Source: an uncultured Bacteroidales bacterium (GTDB lineage: Bacteria; Bacteroidota; Bacteroidia; Bacteroidales; ML635J-15). Taken from it: a stretch of 42,803 nucleotides of DNA. Positions 41,926 to 42,803 of this stretch are shown here, piece by piece. The stretch is from the NCBI GenBank assembly GCA_937899245.1, contig CALDKB010000002.1:1-42803 (forward strand), given 5' to 3'. The translations under genes and the position numbers were made by a program. Each line of letters starts with the position of its first letter. The first letter of the stretch is position 1. The notes beneath the pieces are model-generated. The model searched no databases, was not told the origin of the DNA, and saw only the letters and a list, made by a program, of their open reading frames with translations.

Positions 41926-42528
41926 TTATTCAGCAGCACCTTCGGTAGCAGCTTCTCCTGCGCCTTCGCCTTCTTCGCTAGCACTACCACGTGCAACCAA
42001 TACCGATACAATCATTGTTGCTGGCTGGTCTGTGAATTCGAGCTTGTCAGACTTGAGGTCCTTGATTCTGTATGTTTCACCGAGCTTAAGGTCGTCGATG
42101 TTAACTTCATAAATGTTTGGAATATCTTCCATCATACCCTTCAAGGAGATTTTCTTCAGGTTTTGTTTCAACTTACCGCCGGCCTTTACACCTGCTGAAT
42201 TACCAACGAGCTTCAAAGGAATGCGAACCTTTACTGGCTTTGCTGGATCTACTTCGTAGAAGTCGATGTGTGTAACTTCGTCAGAAATCGGGTCAAACTG
42301 AATGTCCTTCAAGAGAGTGATCTTCTTGTTTCCATCAATGTCAACGTCTGCAAACATAACTTCAGGAGTGAAGATGAGGTTGCGAACGTCTGCACTAGCT
42401 ACTGTGAAATGAATAGTTTCACCGATACCGTAAACTACGCATGGAATGTTGTTGCTTCTCTTGATTGCTTTTGCGGCTTTCTTGCCAAATTCGGTACGTA
42501 CTGTACCCTTTACTTCAAAATGTTTCAT
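41926..42528 (-). CDS. rplY: Ribosomal protein bL25, Ctc-type long form
   Basis: This 200-residue protein binds 5S rRNA in the large subunit. The N-terminal L25 domain starts FEVKGTVRTEFGKKAAK and has NIPCVVYG. The C-terminal Ctc/TL5 beta domain follows (HIDFYEVDPAKPVKVRIPL), then an acidic low-complexity tail rich in E, G and A (GEGAGEAATEGAAE). The long form with such a tail is common in Bacteroidota. It is the first gene of a unit with pth and psd, with a consensus promoter and a structured leader of about 70 bases. Confidence 0.96.
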   Translation of the reverse strand: MKHFEVKGTVRTEFGKKAAKAIKRSNNIPCVVYGIGETIHFTVASADVRNLIFTPEVMFADVDIDGNKKITLLKDIQFDPISDEVTHIDFYEVDPAKPVKVRIPLKLVGNSAGVKAGGKLKQNLKKISLKGMMEDIPNIYEVNIDDLKLGETYRIKDLKSDKLEFTDQPATMIVSVLVARGSASEEGEGAGEAATEGAAE

Positions 42529-42600
42529 TACTTTATAAAATTATTTATGTACTACTCAGCCACGCACTCGTGGCCCCATCGCACAGTTAAACAAAATCGT
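42529..42600 (-). promoter_or_regulatory. Structured leader of the rplY operon
   Basis: In the minus-strand transcript GCCACG and CGTGGC form a hairpin around four bases, and GCAC pairs with GTGC further upstream. It may be an autoregulatory site, as many ribosomal operons have, but no known motif was recognised. Confidence 0.4.
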
Positions 42601-42602
42601 GC

Positions 42603-42634
42603 GCAAAATTACAACGTTTTTTTTGAATGACAAA
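42603..42634 (-). promoter_or_regulatory. Consensus promoter of the rplY operon
   Basis: Minus strand: TTTG at 42631-42634, exactly 19 bases, then TAATTTTGC at 42603-42611. It matches all fixed positions of the Bacteroidota consensus. Confidence 0.82.
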
Positions 42635-42665
42635 AGGTTTTTGTTAGTAATCTGATGGCTAAGCT

Positions 42666-42803
42666 GAGCGGATTGCCCCCGCTCGTCTTAGGCTCTGCAT
42701 GCTGGGCCTGTCGAAGCATAGCCTACGACGCAGTATTCCCAAGGCTCCTGCCTTGAAAAAACAAAAAATCCATCCCTTTTCGTCATGCTGAACTTGTTTC
42801 AGC
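42666..42803. repeat. Chain of four short hairpins, dispersed-repeat type, cut by the window edge
   Basis: GAGCGG/CCGCTC (42666-42684), AGGCT and ATGCT with AGCAT and AGCCT (42690-42724), AAGGC/GCCTT (42741-42754) and GCTGAA/TTCAGC (42787-42803). The phrases CTGTCGAAGCAT and CATGCTGAACTTGTTTCAGC belong to widespread intergenic repeats seen in many bacterial genomes. No coding sequence was seen. Confidence 0.6.

Overview
The window is chromosomal DNA from an anaerobic member of the Bacteroidota, most likely the order Bacteroidales. The evidence is consistent. Promoters follow the TTTG-N19-TAnnTTTG pattern. A Type IX secretion cargo protein carries a C-terminal sorting domain. PorX and PorW/SprE relatives, a DUF4270 lipoprotein, NA37 and PGN_0703-type proteins, and a candidate sulfonolipid (capnine) operon are present. 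Shine-Dalgarno sequences are mostly absent. No tRNA, rRNA, CRISPR array or intact transposase gene was found.

Layout. (1) 1-5404, plus strand: a restriction/defence island. A fused type I-like methylase-specificity protein, cut by the left edge, is followed by an AT-rich two-gene pair (a soluble protein and a four-helix membrane protein), an NA37 nucleoid-associated protein and a PGN_0703-like PD-(D/E)xK nuclease. (2) 5397-9302, minus strand: a B12-type radical SAM protein, an NAD-dependent epimerase with a zinc-ribbon tail, and a DEDDh exonuclease. (3) 9408-13980, plus strand: an operon with an alpha-oxoamine synthase, a threonine-synthase-like PLP enzyme and a short-chain reductase, which together match the three known steps of capnine synthesis, followed by a VOC protein. 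(4) 13981-14914: a decayed stretch with remnants of a surface protein and a lipoprotein. (5) 14915-19927, plus strand: a consensus promoter, a 43-residue ORF, then five genes for a heterodisulfide-reductase/Qmo-like membrane electron-transfer complex, ending in a bidirectional terminator. (6) 20003-21007, minus strand: glyceraldehyde-3-phosphate dehydrogenase.

(7) 21136-25205: a second, compact defence-like module on the minus strand (EcoRI-type adenine methylase, AAA/DUF4143 ATPase, DUF262-HNH nuclease). Inverted copies of a 22-bp palindromic repeat flank it. Inside it are four 18-bp dyads spaced at exactly 33 bp over the ATPase promoter region. Upstream of the methylase is a candidate structured RNA of about 200 nt; two of its stems need G-U pairs that exist only if the minus strand is transcribed. 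(8) 25318-36615, minus strand: a repeat-rich T9SS cargo protein, then a probable operon of a GT5 N-terminal-domain protein, a DUF4270 lipoprotein, glmS, porW/sprE and porX. (9) 36747-42634: a POT peptide transporter (plus), a lipoprotein/outer-membrane pair, and an rplY-pth-psd operon (minus). The right edge holds a chain of small hairpins of the dispersed-repeat type.

Most striking to me are the 33-bp-period dyad array with its inverted flanking repeats, the candidate minus-strand RNA, the AT-rich cassette whose edges fall inside two genes of the first restriction island, the candidate capnine operon, and the placement of porW and porX in one operon.
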